A DNA stretch of 64,000 nt from NCBI GenBank assembly GCA_963843805.1, contig CAWJLY010000008.1, positions 310,001-374,000 on the forward strand. Direction: 5' to 3'. Numbering within the stretch: the stretch's first letter is position 1; the number at the start of each line of letters is the position of its first letter. Source of the stretch: Ideonella_A sp963843805 (GTDB lineage: Bacteria > Pseudomonadota > Gammaproteobacteria > Burkholderiales > Burkholderiaceae_C). Under the pieces are notes generated by a model. The model ran no database searches, was not told where the DNA came from, and saw nothing but the letters and a program-made list of their open reading frames with translations. Below are positions 38,822-49,365 of this stretch, in pieces. Both the position numbers and the translations under genes were made by a program.

Positions 38822-39660
38822 TCAGGCCCCTGCGGTCTGTGAGGCCGGCGGCGCGCTTTCGGCTGGCGGCTGGCGTCTCGTCGTCGAGCAGCGAGCCGAG
38901 ATAGGCCTCCTGGACGCGCGCATCGGCGCGCACCGCATCGGGTTCGTCGAAGGCGATCACTTCGCCGTAGACCAGCACCGCGATCTTGTCGGCCAGGCCG
39001 AACACGACGCCCATGTCGTGCTCGACCGTCAGCAGCGTCTTGCCGACCGTCACCTCGCGGATCAGTTCGATGAAGCGGCTGGTCTCGCTGCGGCTCATGC
39101 CGGCGGTCGGCTCGTCGAGCAGGACCACGCTCGGCGCCGCCGGCGATCGTGATGCCGATCTCGAGCGCGCGCTGTTCGGCATAGGTCAGGTTGGTCGCCA
39201 GCACGTCGCGCTTCAGATCGAGCTTGATCATCTGCAGGATCTCGTCGGCACGCTGGTTGGCGTCCTTCATGTCGGCGAGAAATTTCCAGAACGTATAGCG
39301 GTAGCCGAGCGACCACAGCACCGCGCAGCGGATATTCTCGAACACCGACAGCCGCACGAACAGGTTGCTGACCTGGAAGCTGCGTGCCAGCCCGAGGCGG
39401 TTGATCTCGTACGGCTTCAGCTGGTCGATGCGCTGGCCGTTCAGGCGGATCTCGCCGCTGCTCGGCCCGAAGCGGCCGCTGATCAGGTTGAACAACGTCG
39501 ACTTGCCGGCGCCGTTCGGACCGATGATGGCGACCCGCTCGCCAGGCATCACCTTCAGCGAGGTGCCGCGGATGATCTCGGTCTTGCCGAAGCTCTTGCG
39601 CACGTCGATCAGCTCGACGGCTGCGGCGCCCATGCCGGTTCGCGCAGCGGATGCCGTCAT
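38822..39660 (-). CDS. livG: LivG-type branched-chain ABC transporter ATPase, frame-broken
   Basis: ATPase of about 278 residues. The start MTASAARTGMGAAAVELIDV overlaps the livM stop (ATGA). Walker A is IIGPNGAGKSTLFNLISG, the signature region NLTYAEQRALEIGITIAGG, Walker B SVVLLDEPTAGM, and H-loop TVEHDMGVVFGLADKIAVL. A one-base insertion near 39142 and another near 38875 separate the frames; the corrected tail QPPAESAPPASQTAGA stops at 38822. Without that correction livG and livF would run together as one false fusion. Confidence 0.9.
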
Positions 39661-40952
39661 GCGCCCTGCCTCCGCTTGATTTCGGCCTCGATGTCGGTCT
39701 GCACCGCACTCCAGACCACCGCAAAGCGGCGCCGCGCCCATTCGAACAGACCGAAGCCGATCGCCGCTACCGCCAGAACAGCCGAGCCAGTGGACAATCG
39801 GCTGCTGTCCAGGCCGACGCCCAGAAACGACAGCCGCGGAATCGAGCGCCGAGCCGAGCTGCAGGTGGTAGGTCATTTCGACGATCGCTGCCGCACCGAC
39901 GACCAGCAGCAAAAAGGCTGCACCCAGCGCCAGATACTGCAGCCACAAGCCGCGCAGATCTGCCGAACATCGCCACCCGCACGTTCATCATGATCAGGCT
40001 GGCGATCCCGCCCGGCGCATACATCACCATCAGCATGAAGATCAGTCCCAGATACAGCAGCCAGGCGCTGCGTGAACTCACTGAACATCACCGACCGCCA
40101 GCACCATCAGCACGGCGCCGATGATCGGGCCGAAGAAGAAGGTCGCGCCGCCGAGAAAGGTGAACAGCAGGTAGGCGCCGGAACGCGCCGCGCCGACCAC
40201 CTCGGCGGTGACGATCTCGAAGCTGATCGAGGCCAGCCCGCCGGCGATTCCGGCGAAGAAGCCGGCGATGATGAATGCCGTATACCGTACCCGCTGGGCG
40301 TTGTAGCCGACGAACTCGACCCGCTCGGGGTTGTCGCGAACCGCATTGAGCATCCGCCCGAGCGGCGTGCGCGTGAAGGCGATACATCGCGGCGACGCAG
40401 ATGAAGGTATAGAACGCGATCAGGTAGTAGACCTGGATCTGCGGGCCGAAGGTGATGCCGAAGAACGGCATTGCCGGCGACCCGGTTGCCCGATACGCCG
40501 GCCTCGCCACCGAAGAATTCCGAGAACATCAGCGACATCGCGAAGACCAGTTCGGCCATGCCCAGCGTGATCATCGCGAAGGTCGTGCCCGACTTGCGCG
40601 TGGTCACATAGCCGAGCAGCACCGCGAAGAACAGCCCGGCGGCGCCGCCGACCAGCGGTACCAGGCTGACCGGCAGCGGCAGGCCGCCAGCTGACCATGT
40701 TCAGCGCATGGATCGCTACGTAGGCGCCGAGACCGGTATAGACCGCATGGCCGAAACTCAGCATGCCACCCTGACCGAGCAGGATGTTGAACGACAGGCA
40801 GGCGATGATCGCGATGCCCATCTGCGTCAGCATCGTGATCGACAGGTTGCCGGTGAAGACCTGCGGGTGCGATCAGCAGCACCGCGGCAAACAAGCCCCC
40901 AGATCAGCCAGCGCCCGGTATTCAGCGTCGAAACGGAATGCGGCTTGGTCAT
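39657..40952 (-). CDS. livM: LivM-type branched-chain ABC transporter permease, frame-broken
   Basis: Inner-membrane permease of about 430 residues. The start MTKPHSVSTLNTGRWLIWG at 40952 is preferred over an overlapping ATG at 40965 whose frame is not coding. Membrane segments include LFAAVLLIAP, LTQMGIAIIACLSFNILLGQ, MLSFGHAVYTGLGAYVAIHA, FFGGEAGVSGNR, NAVRDNPERVEFVGYNAQRV and TAFIIAGFFAGIAGGLASIS. It ends EAEIKRRQGA, with the stop inside the livG start. Many single-base insertions, for example near 40895, 40865 and 40690. Overlapping starts and stops bind livH, livM and livG into one unit. Confidence 0.88.
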
Positions 40953-40961
40953 CGGCGCTCG

Positions 40962-42000
40962 TCATTCGCGGGTTCCGAGCAGACCGCGCGGCCGGAAGAT
41001 CAGGATCAGCACCAGGAACAGATACGGCAGGATCGGCGCGACCTGCGAGATCGTCAGCGTGAGACAGCGAGTTCTGCTGCGCCGCGCTGCTCAGCTGCAG
41101 GCCGAGCGACTCGGCCAGACCGCGCCAGCGAATAGTCGAGCGCGACTGCGAAAGTCTGGATCACGCCGATCAGCATCGATGCCAGGAAGGCACCGGCCAG
41201 CGAACCCATGCCGCCGACGACGACGACGACGAAGATCACCGAGCCGACGGTCGCCGCCATCGCCGGCTCGGTGACGAAGGTGCTGCCGCCGATCACGCCG
41301 GCCAGCCCGGCCAGCCCGGAGCCGGCGCCGAAGACCAGCATGAAGACCCGCGGCACGTTGTGGCCGAGCGATTCGACCGCTTCGGGATGGGTCAGCGCGG
41401 CCTGGATCACCAGGCCGATGCGGGTGCGCGTCAGCAGCAGCCACAGCGCGACCAGCATCAGCAACGCGACCATCATCATGAAACCGCGGGTGGCCGGAAA
41501 CGGCGAGCAGACGATGCGCACCGCCGCATCGGCCGACTGACACATCGCACGCGGCACCGCGCCCCAGGCCAGGCTGCAGGCCGTCGAGCGAACTCTGCAC
41601 CAGCGTGAAGACCGGACCCTGCAGGATTTCCGGCGGCTGGAATTCAACCGCCGAGCGTCCCCAGACCAGTTGCACCAGCTCGAGAATCACATACGACAGG
41701 CCGAACGTGATCAGCAGTTCGGGCACATGGCCGAACTTGTGGACCCGGCGCAGACAGGTCTGTCTCGAACAGCGGCACCGAACGCCGCCGACCACCAGCG
41801 GCGCGACCACCAGCCCGGGCCAGAAGCCGACCAGCTGGGCGATCGAATAGCCGATATAGCCGCCGAGCATGTAGAAGCTGGCATGGGCGAAATTGAGCAC
41901 GCCCATCATGCTGAAGATCAGCGTCAGGCCCGGAGCTGAGCATGAACAGCAGCAAGCCGTAGCTCAGGCCGTTGAGCATCGAGATGGTGAAGAACTCCAT
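40962..42000 (-). CDS. livH: LivH-type branched-chain ABC transporter permease, frame-broken
   Basis: Inner-membrane permease of about 344 residues. It starts MEFFTISMLNGLSYGLLLFM at 42000. In following frames: MMGVLNFAHASFYMLGGYIG, PELLITFGLSYVILELVQL, MMMVALLMLVALWLLLTRTR, ALTHPEAVESLGHNVPRVF, LAGLAGVIGGSTFVTEPAMA, and VGGMGSLAGAFLASMLIGVI. These are the standard LivH segments. The tail FRPRGLLGTRE stops at 40962. Indels near 41930, 41770, 41560 and 41110. It follows livK after a gap with a strong hairpin. Confidence 0.9.
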
Positions 42001-42057
42001 CGAGGTGTGTCTTTCGGTAGTAGGGTGCGGCAGCCGACGTCGCCGTTGCAAACAGAA

Positions 42058-42090
42058 CGGGCCCGACTGCGGCAGATCCGTTCGGGCCCG
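42058..42090 (-). terminator. Hairpin between livK and livH
   Basis: Perfect 9-base arms CGGGCCCGA/TCGGGCCCG around 15 bases stand just after the livK stop. Only a weak T-rich tract (TTCTGTTT) follows on the - strand, so partial termination or 3' protection is likely. That would keep the binding protein more abundant than the membrane parts, as is usual for periplasmic-binding-protein operons. Confidence 0.5.
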
Positions 42091-42102
42091 GGCCACAGCC
42101 TG

Positions 42103-43400
42103 CTAAGCCGTGGCTGAGTCGGTCGCAGGCTGGTCAGGAGGCCGCTTCATCTGGCAGCTGGTCGGCGTGCTCGCCACATAGGCGTCGTAGTCTGGCACCG
42201 GGACCAGCGTCATGCCGGTATTCTCGGCCGAGTAGGCGTGCTTGGCGTCGGTCTTCTGCCAGACCGTGATGAACAGCGGCTGCTGCAGCTGGTGGTCGGT
42301 CTTGCGCATCTCGACCTCGCCGTTGAAGCTCTTGAACTTCAGCCCCTCGAGCGCTGCGGCGACCTTGACCGGATCGGTCGACTTGGCCTTGGCCATCGCC
42401 TCGCCGAGCGCGCTGTAGATCGAGATGATCGCGCCGGTGTAGAAGTCGTCGCTGAACTTGGCCTTGTACTCGTCCAGCCATTTCTGCATCTGGCCGCCCA
42501 TGTTGTAGTGGTTGTACGAGACCTGGTAGACGCGGCCCGCACCGCCCGTGCCCAGCGCCGTCGGCGTGCCGGTGACGCCGGTGTAGTAGGTGAAGAACTT
42601 GCCGTTGTAGCCGCCTTCGTTGGCCGCCTTGACCATCAGCGCCAGGTCGGAGCCCCAGTTGCCGGTGATCACCGTATCGGCGCCGGAGGCCTTGATCTTC
42701 GCGATATACGGCGCGAAGTCGCGCACCTGGGCCAGCGGGTGCAGGTCTTCGCCGACCACCTCGACATTCGGCATCTTGCGCTTGATGTTCTCCTTCGCGA
42801 ACTTGGCGACCTGGTGGCCGTGCGAATAGTTCTGGTTCAGCAGATAGACCTTCTTGATGCCCGGCTGGTCCTTCATGAAGGTGGTCAGCGCCTCCATCTT
42901 CATCGAGGTATCGGCGTCGAAGCGGAAATGCCAGTAGCTGCACTTGCTGTTGGTGAAGTCGGGGTCGACCGCGGCATAGTTGAGGAACAGCACTTCCTTG
43001 CCCGGATTGCGCTCGTTGTGCTTGTTGACCGCCTCGATCAGCGCGCCGGCCACCGACGAGCCCTGGCCCTGCGATGATGTAGCGAATGCCCTGGTCGAGC
43101 GCCTGCTTCAGTGCATTCAGGCTTTCGGCCGGGCTCAGCTTGTTGTCGATGCCGACCACCTCGAACTTGACGCCGGCCGGGTTGATCGCGCTGAATTTCT
43201 CGGCGAAGAACTTGAAGCCGTTCAGGCCGTTGTTGCCAACCGGCGCCATCAGGCCCGGACAGCGGGTCGATCCAGGCGACCTTGACCGTCTCGTTCAGGT
43301 TGCACCTTGGCGGCTCTGGGCAAAGGCAGCGACTGCTGCCCAGGCCGAGACCGAGTGCAAGGGCGATACTCAGCGAAGCTGCACGACGAGAAAAACGCAT
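42103..43400 (-). CDS. livK: LIV-type ABC transporter substrate-binding protein, frame-broken
   Basis: Periplasmic binding protein of about 420 residues. The signal peptide is RFSRRAASLSIALALGLGLG. Then VKVAWIDPLSGPDG, GNNGLNGFKFFAEKFSAINP, ALKQALDQGIRYIIAGPG and VAGALIEAVNKHNERNPGKE, typical Peripla_BP_6 features, with a long intact remainder to VPVPDYDAYVASTPTSCQMK. It has two Cys likely to pair. Relatives with this CSYWHFRFDADTSMKMEALT stretch occur beside acyl-CoA ligases, so the ligand may be an acid other than an amino acid. The stop could be 42103 or 42134 depending on a last indel. Confidence 0.9.
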
Positions 43401-43469
43401 GGGACTCCAACTCCTGGTTGGACGGAAACGCGGACCTTAGCCGACGCGCAAGCGTTTGAGCTTCAGGGA

Positions 43470-45195
43470 CTACCCGGTGAACCTGTCACCCGCGCGACGC
43501 GGCGCGCGCGTCCGCGGCTCAGGCCGACCGCTCGGCAATTGGTGGTCCTTGAACTGCTCGCGCAACTTGAGCTTCTGGATCTTGCCGGTCGCGGTATGCG
43601 GCAGTTCGTCGACGAACGCGACGTCGTCGGGAATCTGCCATTTGGCGATCTGGCCGTCGAAAAATGCGAGCAGCTCGGCCGCGCGTCACGGCTGGCGTCG
43701 GGCTTCTTGACGACGACCAGCAGCGGGCGCTCGTCCCACTTCGGATGCCGGCAGGCGATCGCCGCGGCCTCGTGCACCGCCGGATGCGCCATCGCGATAT
43801 TCTCGAGGTCGATCGAGCTGATCCATTCGCCGCCGGACTTGATCACGTCCTTGCTGCGGTCGGTGATCTGCATGTAGGCGTCGGGGTCGATCGCCGCGAC
43901 GTCGCCGGTCGGAAACCACTGCTGGCCGTCGAGCTCGATCAGCGGCGACTCCTCGCGCTGGAAATAGCTGCGGATCACCCACGGCCCGCGCACCACCAGG
44001 TTGCCCGAATCCTTGGCGTTCCACGGCAACTCCTTGCCGTCGTCGTCGATGATCGCCATGTCGACGCCGAAGATCACCTTGCCCTGCTTCTCGAGGATGC
44101 GGTGCTTGGCATCGGCGTCGAGCGATTCATGCTTGGCCTTCAGGCGCGACAAGGTGCCCAGCGGCGACATTTCGGTCATGCCCCAGGCATGGATCACCTC
44201 GATGCCGAAATCGTCTTCCAGCGTCTTCATCATCGCCGGCGGGCACGCCGAGCCGCCGATCACGGTGCGGCGCAGCGTGCTGAACTGCAGCTTGTTCTGC
44301 TTGGCATAGGTGATCAGGCCCGAGCCAGACGGTCGGCACGCCGGCGCTGAAGGTCACCCGCTCGCTTTCCATCAGCTCGTACAGCGATTTGCCGTCGAGA
44401 TGCGGGCCGGGGAAGACCAGCTTGGCGCCGATCATCGGCGCCGCATACGGCACGCCCCAGGCGTTGACGTGGAACATCGGCACCACCGGCAGGATCACGT
44501 CGCGCGAGCTGACGCCCATCGCATCGGGCATCGCCAGGCCGAAACTGTGCAGCAGCGTCGAGCGGTGGCTGTAGACCGCGCCTTTCGGATTGCCGGTCGT
44601 TCCCGACGTGTAGCAGATGCTCGATGCGGTGTTTTCGTCGAACTGCGGCCACTGGTAGTTGCCGTCTTCGGCTTCGACCAGCTCGTCGTAGCAGAGCAGG
44701 CCGGGAATCGTCGTCGATGCCGGCATGTGGGCGCGGTCGGTCATCAGCACGTAATGCTGCGACGCTCGGCAGTTGCGCCACCAGCTTCTCGACCAGCGGC
44801 AGGAAATTCAGCTCGAAGCACAGCACCTTGTCGGCGGCGTCGCTGGCGATCCAGACGATCTGCTCGGGGAACAGGCGCGGATTGATCGTGTGGCAGACCA
44901 GCTGCGAGCCCGAGGTGGCGTAATAGATCTCGAAATGCCGATAGCCGTTCCAGGCCAGCGTGCCGACCCGATCGCCGGGCTCGCAACCAAGCCGGGCCAG
45001 CGCCTGCGCCAGCTTGCGCGCGCGCAGCTCGGCATCCTTGTAGGTATAGCGGTGGATATCGCCTTCGACCCGCTTCGAGACGATCTCGGTATCGGCCGAA
45101 TGACGCGCCGCATGCACCAGCAGCGACGAGATCATCAGCGGCATGTCCATCATCTGACCCATCAACGGGCGCGGGCTGTTGGCGAGCAGGTTCAT
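43470..45195 (-). CDS. Medium/long-chain acyl-CoA ligase (AMP-forming), frame-broken
   Basis: Activates a carboxylic acid to its CoA thioester, about 570 residues. The start is MNLLANSPRPLMGQMMDMPL at 45195. AMP-binding motif YTSGTTGNPKGAVYSHRST, then VVPMFHVNAWGVPYAAPMIG, GGSACPPAMMKTLEDDFGIE, AWGMTEMSPLGTLSRL, FPTGDVAAIDPDAYMQITDR, KDVIKSGGEWISSIDLENIA, and the C-terminal Lys in HTATGKIQKLKLREQF. It belongs to the AlkK-like group. Indels near 44755, 44330 and 43690. It heads the transporter/beta-oxidation run. Confidence 0.93.
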
Positions 45196-45401
45196 CTGAT
45201 TTCCATCGAGTGGCTGACAGACCGGCATGATAGGAAGGTGCAGACGGCGCCGCCTCAGGTTTACCCTCGGGTACCCCTGCAGTCGATGTTGAACGGGCGT
45301 GCCATTACACTGGCTGCCGCGCGGCATCGCCGGTCGCAAGTCGTGCGGGTGCCCGATCATCGGCCGTGACCCGTCCAATTACACGAGGTGGTCAGCTCAG
45401 C
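45196..45401. promoter_or_regulatory. Divergent promoter region, acyl-CoA ligase / msrB
   Basis: This 206-base gap separates the starts of two divergent genes, so promoters for both must lie here. A TACACT at about 45306 is a possible -10 for the msrB side, but no good -35 is at the right spacing. A palindromic ACCCTCGGGT occurs near 45262. No regulator site can be named. Confidence 0.35.
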
Positions 45402-45830
45402 ATGAACGACGAAGCAGACAAGGACCGGGCGGTTCGCAGGACCGACGAGCAATGGCGCGAGCAACTCGATCCCGAACAGTACCGGGTTGCCCGCCAAGGC
45501 GGCACCGAGCGCCCGTTCAGCGGCAAATATTGGGACCACTGGGAAACTGGCGCCTACAACTGTGTCGGCTGCGGCACCCCGCTGTTCGAGGCGTCGACCA
45601 AGTTCGATGCCGGCTGCGGCTGGCCGAGCTACTTCGAGCCGGTCAATTCCGAGGTGGTCGAGCGAATCGTCGACAATAGCCACGGCATGGTGCGGGTCGA
45701 AGTTCGCTGCAACCGATGCGGCTCGCACCTCGGCCATGTCTTCCCCGACGGCCCCGAGCCGACCGGCGAGCGTTTCTGCATCAACTCGGCGTCGATCGAC
45801 TTCGACCCCAACCAAATCCTGACTCGATGA
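45402..45830 (+). CDS. msrB: Peptide-methionine (R)-S-oxide reductase MsrB
   Basis: Repairs methionine-R-sulfoxide in proteins. 142 residues, intact. The start MNDEADKDRAVRRTDEQWRE is chosen at 45402; an upstream ATG at 45366 has no support. It has FSGKYWDHWETGAYNCVGCG (first zinc pair C-x-x-C), FDAGCGWPSYFEP, RCNRCGSHLGHVFPDG (second pair) and the catalytic Cys in GERFCINSASIDF. The stop overlaps the yciB start (ATGA), so the two are coupled. Confidence 0.96.
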   Translation: MNDEADKDRAVRRTDEQWREQLDPEQYRVARQGGTERPFSGKYWDHWETGAYNCVGCGTPLFEASTKFDAGCGWPSYFEPVNSEVVERIVDNSHGMVRVEVRCNRCGSHLGHVFPDGPEPTGERFCINSASIDFDPNQILTR

Positions 45831-46481
45831 AACTGCTGTTCGATTTCCTGCCGATCCTGCTGTTTTTCGTCACCTTCAAATACGCCGAAGGCAACGCCGA
45901 CTGGGCGGCCGACTTCGCCAGCAGCCATTTCGGCTTTCTGGTCTCCGGCGGCGTCGTCGGTGCCGGCGAGGCGCCGGTGCTGCTGGCCACGCTGGTCGTC
46001 ATCGTCGCCACCATGCTGCAGATCAGCTGGCTGGTGCTGCGTGGCAAGAAGGTCGACACGATGCTGTGGGTCAGCCTCGGGCTGGTCGTCGTGCTCGGTG
46101 GTGCAACGGTCTGGTTCCACAGCGACACCTTCATCAAGTGGAAGCCGAGCGTGCTGTACTGGGTGATGGGATCGAGCTTCTGGATCAGCCAGGTCTTTTT
46201 CCGCAAGAACCTGCTGCAGGCGCTGATGGGCCAGCAGGTCGAGTTGCCGGCATCGGTCTGGCAGCGCTTGAATTTTGCGTGGATCGCATTCTTCGGCCTG
46301 ATGGGCTTGCTCAACCTGTATGTGGCCTATAGCTTCAGCACCGGCACCTGGGTCAATTTCAAGCTGTTCGGCGGCATCGGGCTGATGTTGTTGTTTACGC
46401 TGGCGCAGGGCTTATATATCAGCCGGCACATGAAACCAGATGCAGCAAGATTCCGAGCCGCCGGAACGAGTTCGCTCCTGA
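45827..46481 (+). CDS. yciB: Inner-membrane septation protein YciB/IspZ, probable 3' frameshift
   Basis: Inner-membrane protein of about 215 residues that affects septation and envelope synthesis. The start MKLLFDFLPILLFFVTFKYA is diagnostic, and SVLYWVMGSSFWISQVFFRK, LNFAWIAFFGLMGLLNLYVA and GGIGLMLLFTLAQGLYISRH follow. As sequenced the frame runs on without a stop into bolA. In the next frame, just after HMKPD, the tail QQDSEPPERVRS ends at TGA 46479-46481, a normal YciB end; one extra base near 46441 would cause the false fusion. Confidence 0.9.
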
Positions 46482-46531
46482 GCGATCGAACGGCTTTTCA
46501 ACCCGGCGTCTCACAAGCGTTGCCCTTCCCG

Positions 46532-46804
46532 ATGACCGTCAGCGCAGCTGATCTCGATACCGCCCTGCGCGTGCCGCTGCAGGTCGACAGCCTCGAGGTG
46601 CGCGACGACAGCCACCTGCACGCCGGCCATGCCGGCGCCCGCGAGGGGCGGCATTTTTCGGTGCGGGTGGTCAGCGAGCGCTTCAATGGCCTGTCGCGGG
46701 TGGCCCGGCATCGGCTCGTATATGATGCCGCCGCCGCCCTGATGGCCAACGGGATCCACGCGCTGGCGATCGATGCGCGAACCCCGGGCGAAAGCTCGAA
46801 GTAG
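46532..46804 (+). CDS. bolA: BolA-family protein
   Basis: A 90-residue BolA-like protein, partner of monothiol glutaredoxins in iron-sulfur handling. It has the conserved LEVRDDSHLHAGHAGAREG, FSVRVVSERFNGLSRVARHR and DAAAALMANGIHALAIDART. The ATG at 46532 is used because family members begin about ten residues before the first conserved helix. It is in frame with the upstream yciB ORF as sequenced, but the linker between them (about 30 residues) has no sign of being a true domain bridge. No strong ribosome site is visible. Confidence 0.88.
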   Translation: MTVSAADLDTALRVPLQVDSLEVRDDSHLHAGHAGAREGRHFSVRVVSERFNGLSRVARHRLVYDAAAALMANGIHALAIDARTPGESSK

Positions 46805-46949
46805 CGATCTCGATCCGTCCGCCACGCTTGTTCTGCTTTTATCCCATGCCCGTTATTCGCGCATCGCCCAGGCGCGAGTCAGCGCCAGCCGGTAGCAACC
46901 GGACCGGCGAGCGATCTTCCAGTTTCTGACATCGAAAGGCCCTAGCCCC

Positions 46950-47767
46950 ATGAAGAAGTTCTATCCGCTGTCCCGTGCTGCTGCCGCTGCCATGCTGGTG
47001 GTTTCCGCCGCCTTGATCGCGCCGCTTGCGGTGCAGGCGCAAAATATTGCAGTCGTCAATGGCAAGGCCGTGCCGAAGTCGCGCGTCGATGCGCTGCTGG
47101 AGCAGGCCATCAAGTCCGGCCAACCCAAATCGCCCGACCTCGAGGCGCAGGTTCGCGACGAGATCGTGCTGCGCGAGATGTTTCTGCAGGAAGCCGAGAA
47201 GCGCGGACTGGCCGCGACGCCCGACTACAAGACGCAGATGGAATTTGCGCGTCAGAGCATCCTGATTCGCGAGCTGTTCAATGATTTCCAGACCAAGAAC
47301 CCGGTCAAGGAAGCCGACGTTCGTGCCGAATACGACAAATTCAAGGCGCAGAACTCGGGCATCGAAATCCGCGCCCGCCATATCCTGGTCGAGAAGGAAG
47401 ACGACGCCAAGGCGCTGATCGCCAAGATCAAGGCCGGCGGCAGTTTCGAAGATTTGGCCAAGGCCAATTCGAAAGACCCCGGATCGGCGCCAACGGGGGT
47501 GATCTCGATTTCGCCAATCCGAAATCCTATGTGGCCGAATTTGCAGATGCGTTGGGCAAGCTGAAAAAAGGCGAGATGACCGAGACGCCGGTGAAGTCAC
47601 AGTTCGGCTATCACATCATCAAGTTCGAAGATTCGCGGCCTGCTCAGTTCCCCGAGTTCGAAGCCGTCAAGCCGCAAATCGAGCAGCGCATGGCGCAGCA
47701 GAAGATGGCCGAATTCCGCGAATCGATTCGCAGCAAAGCCAAGACTGATTACAAATTCAGCAATTAG
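46950..47767 (+). CDS. Periplasmic parvulin-type peptidyl-prolyl isomerase, one frame break
   Basis: About 271 residues. The signal peptide is AAAAAMLVVSAALIAPLAVQAQ. The SurA-like N-part reads NIAVVNGKAVPKSRVDALL, the parvulin domain reads EIRARHILVEKEDDAKALI, AGGSFEDLAKANSKDPGSA and then, after a frame change near 47490, DLDFANPKSYVAEFADALG, KKGEMTETPVKSQFGYHIIK, FEDSRP. Here a missing base (GCGGCC read as GCGCC) explains the shift, so not every break is an insertion. This gene normally follows bolA in Burkholderiales. Confidence 0.93.
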
Positions 47768-47887
47768 ATTGGCCCCCAGTCGCGGCGCGGCCTGAGGTCG
47801 TTTCGTGCCTGGCCAGGAATCGGGCCCCGGTGAAGCCGGATTGCTGCCTTGGGCCTGGCTGACCCGGAGCCTTCCGGGGGAGCCTCT

Positions 47888-48606
47888 TCAGGCGCGATTC
47901 GTGACCAGGCTCGGATCCTCTGATGTCTCTGCCTCCTCAGCCGCCAGCCTTCCCGCCTCGATCTCAGCTGCCGATCGCATCGCTTGGCAATTTCCGGATC
48001 ATGGGTGACCAGAACCAGGGTGGTGCCGGCTTCGCGGTTGAGTTCGAACATCAGTTCCATCACCCGCTCGCCGGTTGCGAAATCAAGGCTGCCGGTGGGT
48101 TCGTCGGCGAGCAGGACGGCCGGACGAACGACAAAGGCACGGGCCAGTGCCACCCGCTGCTGCTCGCCACCGGACAAGACCCGCGGGTAGTGGCCGAGCC
48201 GCTCGCCGAGGCCGACCCGATTCAGCAGCTCGGTGGCTGCGTTGCGCGCATCGCGCCGGCCCTGCAGTTCGAGCGGAAGCATCACGTTTTCAAGTGCCGT
48301 GAGGTTGCCAAGCAACTGGAAACTCTGGAAAACAAAACCCACGCTGGCCGCCCTGACGGCAGCCCGTTCGTCTTCATCGAGTGAAAACAGGTCTGCACCG
48401 GCCAGGCGAACCTTTCCGCTGCTCGGGGTATCCAACCCGGCCAGGATCGACAGCAAAGTACTTTTGCCCGATCCCGACGCACCGATGATGGCAGCCGATT
48501 GGCGAGCCGCCAGCGTGAAATTGATATCGTGAAGAATGGTCAGCGGACCGCCGCTGTCCTCGACCTGTTTGCTGACACCTTGGACTGTGATGATGGGTTC
48601 GGTCAT
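47888..48606 (-). CDS. LolD/YbbA-type ABC transporter ATPase, 3' frame break
   Basis: ATPase of about 238 residues of the MacB/LolD exporter group. It shows Walker A IIGASGSGKSTLLSILAGLD, Q-loop GFVFQSFQLLGNLTALENV, signature LSGGEQQRVALARAF, Walker B VLLADEPTGSLDFATGE and VTHDPEIAKRCDRQ. The corrected tail LAAEEAETSEDPSLVTNRA ends at 47888. It is divergent from tesA with start codons that overlap, the same pairing as ybbA-tesA in E. coli, whose permease gene ybbP is absent from this window. Confidence 0.9.
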
Positions 48607-49309
48607 GAAGATCGTGAAGAAATATCCGCAGCAACCTGCCGCGACATGCGCGGCAGCACGTCGCCGCTGGCTGGGGCAATGTACCGCGTTGCTCGCCGCG
48701 CTGGCCTTGCCGACGACATTGGCCTTTGCCGCAAAGCCGGCAGTTGCCGCGGCTGCGCCGGTAATTTTGGTTGTCGGTGACAGTTTGTCGGCCGAATACG
48801 GATTGCGCCGCGGTGCCGGCTGGGTGGCACTGCTCGAGCAGCGTCTGCTGCGCGACAAGATCGAGGCGCGGGTGGTCAACGCCAGCATCAGCGGCGACAC
48901 CACCTCGGGCGGGCGCTCACGTCTGCCATCGCTGCTGAAGCAGCATCGGCCCAGCCATGTGGTGATCGAGCTCGGTGGCAATGATGCCCTGCGTGGCCTG
49001 CCGCTGGGAATGACCGAGGCCAATCTGCGTGCGATGGCCCGCGCTGCGGTCGATTCGGGTGCCCAGGTGTTGATTGCCGGCATGCAGGTCCCGCCCAACT
49101 ACGGCCGCAAATACGCCGACTCGTTCGCCGGTCTGTTTGCCGATGTCGCCAAGGCAGAAGGGGTCAAGTTGCTGCCGTTTCTGCTGACCGGGGTCGCCGA
49201 CGGCATCGATTACAGCCTGTTCCAGAGCGACCGCATCCACCCGAGCGAAGCCGCCCATCCGCGCATTCTCGACAACGTCTGGGCGGTGCTGCGGCCGATG
49301 CTCAGCTGA
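48605..49309 (+). CDS. tesA: GDSL lysophospholipase/acyl-CoA thioesterase I
   Basis: Periplasmic SGNH hydrolase of 234 residues, intact. A long basic n-region precedes the signal core QCTALLAALALPTTLAFA. The mature part has the four SGNH blocks: VVGDSLSAEYGLRRG (Ser), ASISGDTTSGGRSR (Gly), VIELGGNDALRGLP (Asn) and FQSDRIHPSEAAHPRIL (Asp/His). It cleaves thioesters and lysophospholipids. The ATG overlaps the divergent ATPase start by two bases, so each gene's promoter must lie inside the other's coding sequence. Confidence 0.94.
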   Translation: MKIVKKYPQQPAATCAAARRRWLGQCTALLAALALPTTLAFAAKPAVAAAAPVILVVGDSLSAEYGLRRGAGWVALLEQRLLRDKIEARVVNASISGDTTSGGRSRLPSLLKQHRPSHVVIELGGNDALRGLPLGMTEANLRAMARAAVDSGAQVLIAGMQVPPNYGRKYADSFAGLFADVAKAEGVKLLPFLLTGVADGIDYSLFQSDRIHPSEAAHPRILDNVWAVLRPMLS

Positions 49310-49365
49310 TTGGCGGGCCGCGGCGCAGCGGCGACGCCGATCGATCCGCCTGACCGCCTTTACAG

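Noticed and set aside
38292..39182. A LivG-LivF fusion protein
   Set aside because: The joined frame arises from an indel in the livG tail; the corrected frame stops at 38822, 5 bases before the livF ATG.
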